This document shows, one piece after another, positions 1 to 5,812 of a stretch of 12,186 nt of DNA. Where the stretch lies: assembly GCA_022573605.1 (NCBI GenBank), contig JACZTQ010000069.1:1-12186 (forward strand). Direction: 5' to 3'. A program made the position numbers and the translations under genes. The notes under the pieces were generated by a model. That model saw nothing but the letters and a program-made list of their open reading frames with translations, had not been told where the DNA came from and searched no databases. The DNA is from Pseudomonadota bacterium (GTDB lineage: Bacteria > Pseudomonadota > Alphaproteobacteria > Rhodobacterales > Rhodobacteraceae). Position 1 is the stretch's first letter. Every line of letters starts with the position of its first letter.

Positions 1-1086
1 GACGCGGATCGCCGAGGCGGCGGTCTCCGCGTCGAAGCCCATCGCCAGCAGCACCCGGCTGGCGCCGACCTTGCCCGACGAACAGGCGCTGCCGGCGCTG
101 ATGGCGAAACCGGCCAGATCCATCTGCATCACCTGGGTCTCGCCGCGCCAGCCGGGAATGGCGAAATACGAGGTGTTGGGCAGGCGCTCGGCCTCTCGCC
201 CGAAGACGATCAGGTCGGGGGCTGCCGCTTCGAGGCGTTCCTCCAGCCGGTCGCGTAGCTCCGCGACCCGGTCCCAGACCCCATTCTCAATGTCGCGCTG
301 CGCCGCTTGCGCCGCCGCGCCGAACCCGGCGATGCCGATGACGTTCTCGGTGCCGGAACGGCGGCCCTGCTCCTGGCCACCGCCATTGATCATTGAAATC
401 ACCGTTTCGCCGCTGTTGACGATCAGGCACCCGACGCCGGCACTGGAACCAAGCTTGTGGCCAGACAAGACCCGGTACTCCGGCGTCCGGTTGAACCAAG
501 GATCGACCTTTCCATAGCACTGAACGGTGTCGCACAGCCACTTCCGGGGGTAGATCTTTGATTTGTCACGATTTTCCCAAGGATCGAGCAGATCACAAAT
601 CTCGCTGAGGTCGCTCAGTACACCGGTCTCGCCACAGGCTGCTATAATCGAAATTAGCCCCGGATGCATTCGTGCCTGTTGATCCTCTGGATCAGGATCC
701 TGGACGATGTCAGCAGAGCGGTGGAGCCCGGCACGGTTCACGGAACACTCGACGGTACGAAGAAATCGCCCGGAAGCAGAATAGACGGCATCATGCTCTG
801 TGGCGCCAACCCAATGGTTCCATCCTTCGCTTGTGTAGGTCTTTGACTGAGCGGCAACGGTCGCGATTGCCTCCGTCGCCCCGCTGGTGAACACCACCTC
901 GTCCGGCTCGCACCCCACCAGCGCCGCCACCTGCCCACGCGCCGTCTCGATGATCGCCTTAGCCGCCCGGCCCTCGGCATGCACGCTGGAGGGGTTGCCG
1001 ACCGCGTCCATCGCCGCCAGCATCGCCTCGCGCGCTTGCGGGCGGAGCGGCGCGGTGGCGTTCCAGTCGAGGTAGGCGCGGGTCAT
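1..1086 (-). CDS. iscS: Class I cysteine desulfurase (IscS/NifS type), 3' part cut by window edge
   Basis: PLP enzyme that takes sulfur from cysteine as a persulfide for Fe-S cluster assembly in the cytosol. From the ATG at 1086 the frame is open for 362 residues to the window edge; the family is about 380-400 long, so only the tail is missing. Visible landmarks: His98 in TEHDAV (stacks on PLP), Asp186 and Gln189 in CDTVQ, the PLP lysine Lys211 in SGHKLG, GGGQEQGRRSGTENV at about 235-249, and catalytic Cys335 in SAGSACSSGK, the class I loop. The start overlaps the iscR stop as ATGA, so the two are probably translationally coupled. In alphaproteobacteria sufB usually follows, here off the left edge. 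Odd points: residues about 75-240 come from a lower-GC stretch, and the usual ANNETG motif reads AACGETG (149-155), replacing the PLP-contacting Asn with Gly152. Identity is secure; full activity is not. Confidence 0.9.
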   Translation of the reverse strand, partial: MTRAYLDWNATAPLRPQAREAMLAAMDAVGNPSSVHAEGRAAKAIIETARGQVAALVGCEPDEVVFTSGATEAIATVAAQSKTYTSEGWNHWVGATEHDAVYSASGRFLRTVECSVNRAGLHRSADIVQDPDPEDQQARMHPGLISIIAACGETGVLSDLSEICDLLDPWENRDKSKIYPRKWLCDTVQCYGKVDPWFNRTPEYRVLSGHKLGSSAGVGCLIVNSGETVISMINGGGQEQGRRSGTENVIGIAGFGAAAQAAQRDIENGVWDRVAELRDRLEERLEAAAPDLIVFGREAERLPNTSYFAIPGWRGETQVMQMDLAGFAISAGSACSSGKVGASRVLLAMGFDAETAASAIRV

Positions 1087-1562
1087 GCCCGGGCCTCCTC
1101 TTCTTCCAGCAGCCCGGTGAAATCGGGCACCGCCGGGCACGGCACCATGCGTTTGCCGATCACGTCGGCGATGGTGGTCTGGCTCAGGAACACATGCACA
1201 TGGGCCGAGAGCTGTTCCCACAGGTTGTGGGTCAGGCAGGTTTCGCGCGAGTGGCCGCAGCCCTGACCCTCCTCCCAGCCGCCGGCGCAACTCATGGCGT
1301 TGAGCCGCTCGTCGACCGCCGCCATGATGTCGGCGATGCGCACCTCGGTGGGCTCGCGCGCCAGCAGATAGCCGCCGCCCGGCCCGCGCACCGATTCGAC
1401 GATTCCCGCGCGCCGCAGCCGCACGAAGAGCTGCTCCAGATAAGCCAGCGAGATGTCCTGGCGCCGGGAGATGTCGGCCAGCGTCACCGGCCGGGCCTCG
1501 CCGTTCAGCGCGATATCGGCCAGCGCGGTCACCGCGTAACGGCCCTTGGTGCTGAGTTTCAT
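1083..1562 (-). CDS. iscR: IscR, Rrf2-family Fe-S cluster-sensing transcription regulator
   Basis: A 159-residue Rrf2-family regulator. The N-terminal winged helix starts MKLSTKGRYAV, with a recognition region around SLAYLEQLFVRLRRAGIVESVRGPGGGY (38-65). The Fe-S ligand set is present: Cys92, Cys102, Cys109 and His112, matching the Cys3His pattern of IscR with slightly longer spacings than in E. coli. Holo-IscR senses Fe-S status and represses its own operon. The start at 1562 is chosen because GGAGGAG lies 8 nt upstream and the protein then begins exactly at the conserved MKLS; an upstream in-frame ATG at 1601 would add an unconserved leader. The gene is first in a unit with the cysteine desulfurase, overlapping it by ATGA. 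A good promoter and an iron-type palindrome lie about 130 nt upstream. Confidence 0.93.
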   Translation of the reverse strand: MKLSTKGRYAVTALADIALNGEARPVTLADISRRQDISLAYLEQLFVRLRRAGIVESVRGPGGGYLLAREPTEVRIADIMAAVDERLNAMSCAGGWEEGQGCGHSRETCLTHNLWEQLSAHVHVFLSQTTIADVIGKRMVPCPAVPDFTGLLEEEEARA

Positions 1563-1687
1563 CGCAGTTGCTCCTCCGGCCCCCCCGGAACCTCGCCTCA
1601 ATGCCCTTCCGGCGTCCTACAGATATTGACCTGCGGGGACAACAGCATTACCTCCTGAGCACCGCTCGGGAGGCCGTTTCCGGCCGA

Positions 1688-1704
1688 TTTAGAACTATTC
1701 TAAG
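1688..1704. promoter_or_regulatory. Iron-responsive palindromic operator (ICE/Irr-box-like) over the iscR -10 box
   Basis: The plus strand reads TTTAGAACTATTCTAAG. The arms TTAGAA and TTCTAA are a perfect inverted repeat around CTA. From memory this matches 16 of 17 positions of the alphaproteobacterial iron control element bound by Irr (TTTAGAAYNRTTCTAAA). It covers the -10 box of the iscR promoter, so a bound protein would be expected to block transcription. The next gene in the other direction starts 61 bp away. Irr is the favoured binder; IscR itself or another Rrf2 protein is possible. Confidence 0.65.
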
Positions 1705-1725
1705 ATACCCGACAAAAGAAGTCAA
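1697..1725 (-). promoter_or_regulatory. Sigma70-type promoter of the iscR-iscS unit
   Basis: Read on the minus strand, -35 TTGACT (1725-1720) is separated by exactly 17 bp from -10 TAGAAT (1702-1697). Transcription would start near 1690, giving a leader of about 128 nt before iscR. The match is better than any other in the window, and the -10 lies inside the palindrome at 1688-1704. Prediction from sequence only. Confidence 0.7.
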
Positions 1726-1764
1726 GCAATCGGGGCGGCCAGCTCCGGCAAGGGAAGGGTCACC

Positions 1765-2415
1765 ATGCCAGAGGTTATCTTCGCAGGTCCCGAAGGCCGC
1801 CTGGAGGGGCGCTATCACCCCCATGCCGAGCGCGACGCGCCGATTGCGCTGATCCTGCATCCGCACCCGAAATACGGCGGCACCATGAACAACCCGGTAA
1901 CCCACGCGCTGCATTACGCCTTCCGCGACCTGGGTTTCACCGCCATGCGGTTCAATTTCCGCGGCGTCGGGCGCAGCCAGGGCGAGTTCGACCAGGGTAT
2001 TGGCGAGCTGTCGGATTCGGCCTCGGCGCTGGACTATTTGCAGGCCCAGAACCAGGGCGCGCGGGCCTGCTGGGTGGCGGGTTTCAGCTTCGGCGCCTGG
2101 ATCGGCATGCAACTTCTGATGCGCCGGCCCGAGATCAACGGCTTCGTCTCGGTGGCGCCGCCGGCCAACATGTACGACTTCTCGTTCCTGGCGCCGTGCC
2201 CGTCCTCGGGGCTGATCATCAACGGCGAGGACGACCGCATCGTGCCGGTCGAGGAGGTCGAGAAGCTGACCGCCAAGCTCAAGGCGCAGAAGGGCATCAC
2301 CATCACCCACCGCATCGTGCCCGAGGCCAACCACTTCTTCGAGAAGGGGATGGGCGAGTTGACGGCGACGATCAAGCGCTACGTGAAGCGCCGGATGATC
2401 GAGGGCGGGCGGTAG
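1765..2415 (+). CDS. Alpha/beta hydrolase (COG2945-like)
   Basis: A 216-residue soluble hydrolase with no signal peptide. The catalytic triad can be read: nucleophile Ser108 in GFSFGA (GxSxG), acid Asp156 or Asp157 in GEDDRIVP, and His190 in EANHFF. The oxyanion-hole region is HPHPKYGG (32-39) and a conserved FNFRGVGRS follows at 63-71. This layout is typical of the short COG2945-type alpha/beta hydrolases; the substrate is unknown. The ATG at 1765 follows GGGAAGGG at 5 nt. The gene is divergent from iscR and shares its 202-bp control region. My recollection is that such a hydrolase often sits beside iscR-suf loci in alphaproteobacteria, which would suggest a link to that regulon, but this is inference. 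Confidence 0.88.
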   Translation: MPEVIFAGPEGRLEGRYHPHAERDAPIALILHPHPKYGGTMNNPVTHALHYAFRDLGFTAMRFNFRGVGRSQGEFDQGIGELSDSASALDYLQAQNQGARACWVAGFSFGAWIGMQLLMRRPEINGFVSVAPPANMYDFSFLAPCPSSGLIINGEDDRIVPVEEVEKLTAKLKAQKGITITHRIVPEANHFFEKGMGELTATIKRYVKRRMIEGGR

Positions 2416-2460
2416 GGCGATTTCCACCCAGGTCGCACCTTCTACGGCCCCCCTCCCCAA

Positions 2461-2482
2461 CCCTCCCCCCGAGGGGGGAGGG
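2461..2482. repeat. C-rich/G-rich perfect inverted repeat between convergent genes
   Basis: CCCTCCCCCC, GA, then GGGGGGAGGG form a perfect 10-bp inverted repeat about 45 bp after the hydrolase stop. It could end transcription from both converging genes, although no U-tract follows. It resembles a dispersed C-rich intergenic repeat common in high-GC alphaproteobacteria. The rest of the 2416-2652 gap holds two smaller hairpins, CCCGGCG-GCAA-CGCCGGG (2543-2560, GNRA loop) and CGGGC-TC-GCCCG (2594-2605), and no convincing gene. Confidence 0.5.
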
Positions 2483-2504
2483 AGCGCGCCGCACTTGTTG
2501 GATG

Positions 2505-2667
2505 CTCAGGGATAACTGATACCACCCTCTCGACCCGTCTGGCCCGGCGGCAACGCCGGGTCGGGCGCGGCCCTCCTCTCGACACATGATGGGCGGGCTC
2601 GCCCGATTGGAATGATGTAACGGACACCGGATCAGCGAAACCAGGTGCCCCCTCAGGGATAGCTGAT
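2505..2667. repeat. Direct repeat of the anmK 3' end in the intergenic region
   Basis: CTCAGGGATARCTGAT occurs at 2505-2520 and 2652-2667, identical at 15 of 16 positions and 147 bp apart. The second copy spans the anmK stop codon and encodes ISYP-stop; the first would also read (minus strand) ISYP-stop. The first copy may be a relic of a duplication or part of a repeated element. Confidence 0.4.
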
Positions 2668-3795
2668 CCGGCCGCCGCGGACCGGCGCGCGGCAGCCGGT
2701 GGTCGAAGGCGCCGAGGTCGGCAGGCCGCGCAGCACCCGCACCGCCAGATAGGCGAAGGCCTGCGCCTCCAGCATGTCGCCGTCGAGACCGATGGTCTCG
2801 ACCGGATCGACCGGGGCGTCGAGGCGCTCGGCCAGCATCCGCATCAGGGTCAGGTTCTTGCGCCCGCCGCCGCAGACCAGCCAGCGGGTGGGCGGGGACG
2901 GCATGTGGCGGACCCCGGCGGCCACGCAGTCGGCGCTGAAGGCGGTGAGGGTGGCGGCGCCGTCCTCGGTGGAGAGGTCCGACACGGCCTCGAGCACCGG
3001 CCGGAAATCGTTCCGGTCCAGCGATTTCGGTGGGGTGCGGTCCAGATAGGGGGTGTGGCGGAAGCGCGCCAGGATTTTGCTGGCGGCCAGGCCACGCCCT
3101 GCCGCAGCCCCATCCGGGTCGTAGCCCGCCCCGGTTCGCGCCGCCATGAAATCGTCGATCAGCGCGTTCGCCGGGCCGGTGTCGAAGGCCAGCAGAGCGC
3201 CCGGCGACTCCGGCGCATCCGCTGCCGGATCGATCCAGGTTACGTTGCCGACTCCGCCCAGGTTCAGGACGGCGACCGGCGCGTCCAGGCCGACGCGGCG
3301 CGCCAGGGCGAAGTGGAAAAACGGCGCCAGCGGCGCGCCCTCGCCGCCGGCGCGCAGGTCGGCCGAGCGAAAGTCCCACACCGTCGCCACGCCGCAACCC
3401 ACCGCCAGCGCCGCGCCGTCGCCGAGTTGCAGGGTGACCCCCTCGGCGGGCCGGTGCGCGACGGTCTGGCCGTGAAAGCCGACCACCCGCTTGCTGCCCC
3501 CGAGGCGTTGAATCGCGTCGAGATGGATGGCCACCGCAGTGACGGCCAGCCCGGTCAGCGGCGGGGGCCAGCGGGCGGGGTGGCGCAGGATTTCCGTCGA
3601 TAGCGCCGCGGCGGCACGGTTGACCGCCACCATCCGGTCCCGGTCGTCTTCGTCATAACTGAGAAACAGGCTGGGGCCGAACTCGGCGATGCTCTCGCCG
3701 TCGGTGCGAACCAGCGCGGCATCGACCCCGTCCATCGAGGTGCCGCTCATCAGGCCCAGCGCCCAGATGGGGTTGCCTTGGCTGACCTCGACCAT
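2653..3795 (-). CDS. anmK: Anhydro-N-acetylmuramic acid kinase
   Basis: Cytosolic ATP-dependent kinase that opens the 1,6-anhydro ring of anhydro-MurNAc and phosphorylates it to MurNAc-6-phosphate during peptidoglycan recycling. The 380-residue length fits the family (about 370). Landmarks: ATP-binding GLMSGTSMDGVD (14-25), GFHGQTVAHRP (106-116), LQLGDGAALA (122-131), DFRSAD with the expected catalytic Asp146, AGGEGAPLAP (149-158), LNLGGVGNVTWI (177-188), AFDTGPANALIDDF (203-216) and WLVCGGGRKN (305-314). The start at 3795 follows a purine-rich GGGAAGGGAAAGG run and places the P-loop at the usual distance; in-frame ATGs further upstream (3822, 3852) would only add low-complexity sequence. It is divergent from tyrS, an arrangement I recall as common in alphaproteobacteria. 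Confidence 0.95.
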   Translation of the reverse strand: MVEVSQGNPIWALGLMSGTSMDGVDAALVRTDGESIAEFGPSLFLSYDEDDRDRMVAVNRAAAALSTEILRHPARWPPPLTGLAVTAVAIHLDAIQRLGGSKRVVGFHGQTVAHRPAEGVTLQLGDGAALAVGCGVATVWDFRSADLRAGGEGAPLAPFFHFALARRVGLDAPVAVLNLGGVGNVTWIDPAADAPESPGALLAFDTGPANALIDDFMAARTGAGYDPDGAAAGRGLAASKILARFRHTPYLDRTPPKSLDRNDFRPVLEAVSDLSTEDGAATLTAFSADCVAAGVRHMPSPPTRWLVCGGGRKNLTLMRMLAERLDAPVDPVETIGLDGDMLEAQAFAYLAVRVLRGLPTSAPSTTGCRAPVRGGRISYP

Positions 3796-3828
3796 GCCTT
3801 TCCCTTCCCCTCTCGCCGTCATGCCACG

Positions 3829-3908
3829 GCCCCGGCTCGGAGGCCGGGGCAAGCCTTGGCCGGGGCATCTCTCGGCCCCCTCTGGATCGTCCGGTCAAGC
3901 CGGACGAT
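3829..3908. repeat. Two intergenic palindromes between anmK and tyrS
   Basis: GCCCCGGC-tcggag-GCCGGGGC (3829-3850) and ATCGTCCGG-tcaag-CCGGACGAT (3886-3908) are perfect inverted repeats with 8- and 9-bp arms. The second resembles dispersed CCGGACGATGACGG-type repeats of alphaproteobacteria. They sit in the 188-bp divergent control region, where a TATAGA at 3949-3954 could serve as a weak tyrS -10 box without a recognisable -35. Confidence 0.5.
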
Positions 3909-3983
3909 GACGGCAGGGCGGGCCTTCCCTTCCCCGCCCCCGTTCCGCTATAGAACCCGCGCGACACCATACGAAGGGGAGCC

Positions 3984-5390
3984 ATGGCCTACCAGCCGAA
4001 AGCCGAGTTCCTGCGCGTCATGATCGCGCGCGGCTACCTGCAGGACTGCACCGATCTGGAGGGCCTCGATGGTGCCCTGACGGGCGGCGTGGTGCCGGCC
4101 TATATCGGCTTCGACTGCACCGCACCCAGCCTGCATGTGGGCTCGCTGGTGCAGATCATGATGCTGCACTGGCTGCAAGAGTGCGGCCACCAGCCGATCG
4201 TGCTGATGGGCGGCGGCACCACGCGCGTTGGCGACCCCTCGGGCAAGGACGCGGCGCGCCAGTTGCTGACCGACGAGAAGATCGAGGAGAACATGGCCGG
4301 GATCCGCCGGGTGTTCGCTCGATTCGTTGACTTCGACGAGACGGCCGATTTCGACGATATCCTCAGCCCCAATTTCACCGGGGCGATCATGCCGAACAAC
4401 GCCGAGTGGCTGGACGATCTCGAATACATCCCGTTCCTGCGCGACTACGGCCGGCATTTCTCGATCAACCGGATGCTGAGCTTCGATTCGGTCAAGCTGC
4501 GGCTCGACCGCGAGCAGCCGCTGAGCTTCCTCGAATTCAACTACATGCTGTTGCAGGCCTACGATTTTCTCGAGTTGCACCGGCGCACCGGTTGTCTGTT
4601 GCAGATGGGCGGCTCGGACCAGTGGGGCAATATCGTCAACGGCATCGACCTGACCCGGCGGGTGGCCGGGGCGCAGGTCTTCGGCCTGACCTCGCCACTG
4701 ATCAACACCGCCGACGGCGCCAAGATGGGCAAGAGTGCCGCCGGGGCGGTGTGGCTGAACGCCGAGATGCTGAGCCCCTACGATTACTGGCAGTTCTGGC
4801 GCAACACCGGCGACGCCGACGTGGGGCGGTTCCTGAAGCTGTTCACCACGCTGCCGCTCGACGAGATCGCCCGGCTCGAGGCGCTGGAGGGCCAGGAGAT
4901 CAACGAGGCGAAGAAGGTGCTGGCCAACGCGGCGACGGCGATGGCGCATGGGCGGCAAGCGGCGGTGGCGGCCGAGGCGACCGCTAAAGCCATGTTTGAA
5001 CCGACCGTCCACGAGCTGTTTGCTGACGACATTGAAGCGCGTGCGGAAGTCAGCTCCCCTACGTTGCGACAAGTGCATCACCTGCATGGGATGGATGTCG
5101 AGGCGCAGGCCGAAGTCAGCTCCCCTACGTTACGAGTAGGATTGCCGATCTTGGAACTCACTCGCGATGACTTAGGGACAGAAGGCATATCAGTTGTGCA
5201 ACTCTTTGTCCGCTCGGGCCTCGTTTCCTCCGGCAAGGAGGCCAAGCGGCTGATTGCCGAGGGCGGCGCGCGGCTGAACGACGAGCCTGTGACGGACGCC
5301 GGGCAGAGGCTGGGGGCCGACGACTTCGCCGAGCCGGTCAAGCTGTCGGCGGGCAAGAAGCGCCACGCGCTGGTTCGGCTGGGGCCGTAA
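3984..5390 (+). CDS. tyrS: Tyrosyl-tRNA synthetase with a repeat insertion before the S4 domain
   Basis: Class I aminoacyl-tRNA synthetase that charges tRNA-Tyr in the cytosol. The HIGH-type motif is HVGS (51-54) after YIGFDCTAPSL, and the KMSKS-type loop is KMGKS (247-251); QMGGSDQWGNI is the usual tyrosine-pocket segment. The C-terminal S4 RNA-binding domain is recognisable from VQLFVRSGLVSSGKEAKRLI to the end. The start at 3984 follows AAGGGGAGCC. At 468 residues it is about 45-50 longer than usual (about 420). The excess lies at about residues 340-386, in the linker between the anticodon-helical part and the S4 domain, and is built from two copies of a 22-residue unit. All catalytic motifs and the reading frame are intact, so the enzyme is probably active; the linker is the odd part. 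Confidence 0.95.
   Translation: MAYQPKAEFLRVMIARGYLQDCTDLEGLDGALTGGVVPAYIGFDCTAPSLHVGSLVQIMMLHWLQECGHQPIVLMGGGTTRVGDPSGKDAARQLLTDEKIEENMAGIRRVFARFVDFDETADFDDILSPNFTGAIMPNNAEWLDDLEYIPFLRDYGRHFSINRMLSFDSVKLRLDREQPLSFLEFNYMLLQAYDFLELHRRTGCLLQMGGSDQWGNIVNGIDLTRRVAGAQVFGLTSPLINTADGAKMGKSAAGAVWLNAEMLSPYDYWQFWRNTGDADVGRFLKLFTTLPLDEIARLEALEGQEINEAKKVLANAATAMAHGRQAAVAAEATAKAMFEPTVHELFADDIEARAEVSSPTLRQVHHLHGMDVEAQAEVSSPTLRVGLPILELTRDDLGTEGISVVQLFVRSGLVSSGKEAKRLIAEGGARLNDEPVTDAGQRLGADDFAEPVKLSAGKKRHALVRLGP
5028..5135 (+). repeat. Imperfect 66-nt (22-codon) tandem repeat inside tyrS
   Basis: Residues 349-362 (DIEARAEVSSPTLR) recur at 371-384 (DVEAQAEVSSPTLR), a spacing of exactly 22 codons. At DNA level 20 consecutive bases, starting at 5046 and again at 5112, are identical. 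The unit lies in a roughly 56% GC patch between flanks of 70-78%. The period keeps the frame open. Confidence 0.85.
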
Positions 5391-5420
5391 AACGGCAACG
5401 TCCCGGCCAATGCGCGAGTC

Positions 5421-5480
5421 GTAGGGCGGATCTCGATCCGCCATCCCCCGGCCAAGGTGGCGGAACAAGTTCCGCCCTAC
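5421..5480. repeat. Head-to-head pair of REP-type hairpins (first pair)
   Basis: Unit one is GTAG followed by GGCGGAT-CTCG-ATCCGCC (5421-5442). Unit two is GGCGGAAC-AA-GTTCCGCC followed by CTAC (5459-5480), the same structure in reverse. A leading GTAG tetranucleotide plus a GC-rich hairpin is the signature of REP elements mobilised by RAYT transposases, and opposed pairs are BIME-like. It lies just after tyrS and could also act as a 3' hairpin for its mRNA. Confidence 0.75.
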
Positions 5481-5594
5481 GTACGGGGTCCCGCACGGTT
5501 GCGCCCGGCGGGTCGAGGTTCCGGTTCGGGGCCGGAACGATTGTGCCCTGGGCGGATCGGGCATCCGTTCCACCGCCATCCCATGCGCAGCACC

Positions 5595-5664
5595 GTAGGG
5601 CGGAACTCGTTCCGCCATTCCGTGCGCGTTGCCGTGAAGAGTGGCGGGGTTCACCCCGCCCTAC
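5595..5664. repeat. Head-to-head pair of REP-type hairpins (second pair)
   Basis: Unit three is GTAG with GGCGGAAC-TC-GTTCCGCC (5595-5616). Unit four is GGCGGGGT-TC-ACCCCGCC with CTAC (5643-5664), in the opposite direction. Loops differ from the first pair while stems are perfect, which suggests compensatory change that preserves the hairpin. A decayed relative may lie at about 5550-5577. No RAYT gene is present in the window. Confidence 0.75.
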
Positions 5665-5751
5665 GAGCGGCCAATGCGCCCATCACCTAATCCCATTAAC
5701 CATAAAACACGTTCACAGAGCTATTTCAATAATATCAACCACTTAACCCCA

Positions 5752-5785
5752 TGTGCAACCTTGCACACCCCCCTCTTGCACACCC
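5752..5785. repeat. Palindrome and short direct repeat downstream of the AbrB-family gene
   Basis: TGTGCAA-CC-TTGCACA (5752-5767) is a perfect 7-bp-arm palindrome, and CTTGCACACCC occurs at 5760 and again 14 bp later at 5774. It follows an AT-rich stretch (about 5690-5750) that stands out from its surroundings. Otherwise the gap 5665-5812 contains no gene that I can support. Role unknown. Confidence 0.45.
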
Positions 5786-5812
5786 AGCACCCGCCCGGAA
5801 GGCACTCCGCCG

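Noticed and set aside
71..517. Plus-strand frames over the cysteine desulfurase region (71-517 and 664-890)
   Set aside because: The minus strand is open without a stop from 1086 to 1 and carries the desulfurase motifs, so these are shadows.
400..900. Possible frameshift or pseudogene in the cysteine desulfurase
   Set aside because: Translating codon by codon from 1086 to 1 gave no stop or frame change, and motifs before and after the patch are in the same frame.
3948..5087. A 379-codon minus-strand frame opposite tyrS
   Set aside because: It has no family likeness, and the other strand is clearly a tyrosyl-tRNA synthetase.
5421..5664. CRISPR array in the repeat-rich gap after tyrS
   Set aside because: The repeats are hairpins in opposite orientations with unequal spacing and variable loops, which fits REP/BIME and not CRISPR.
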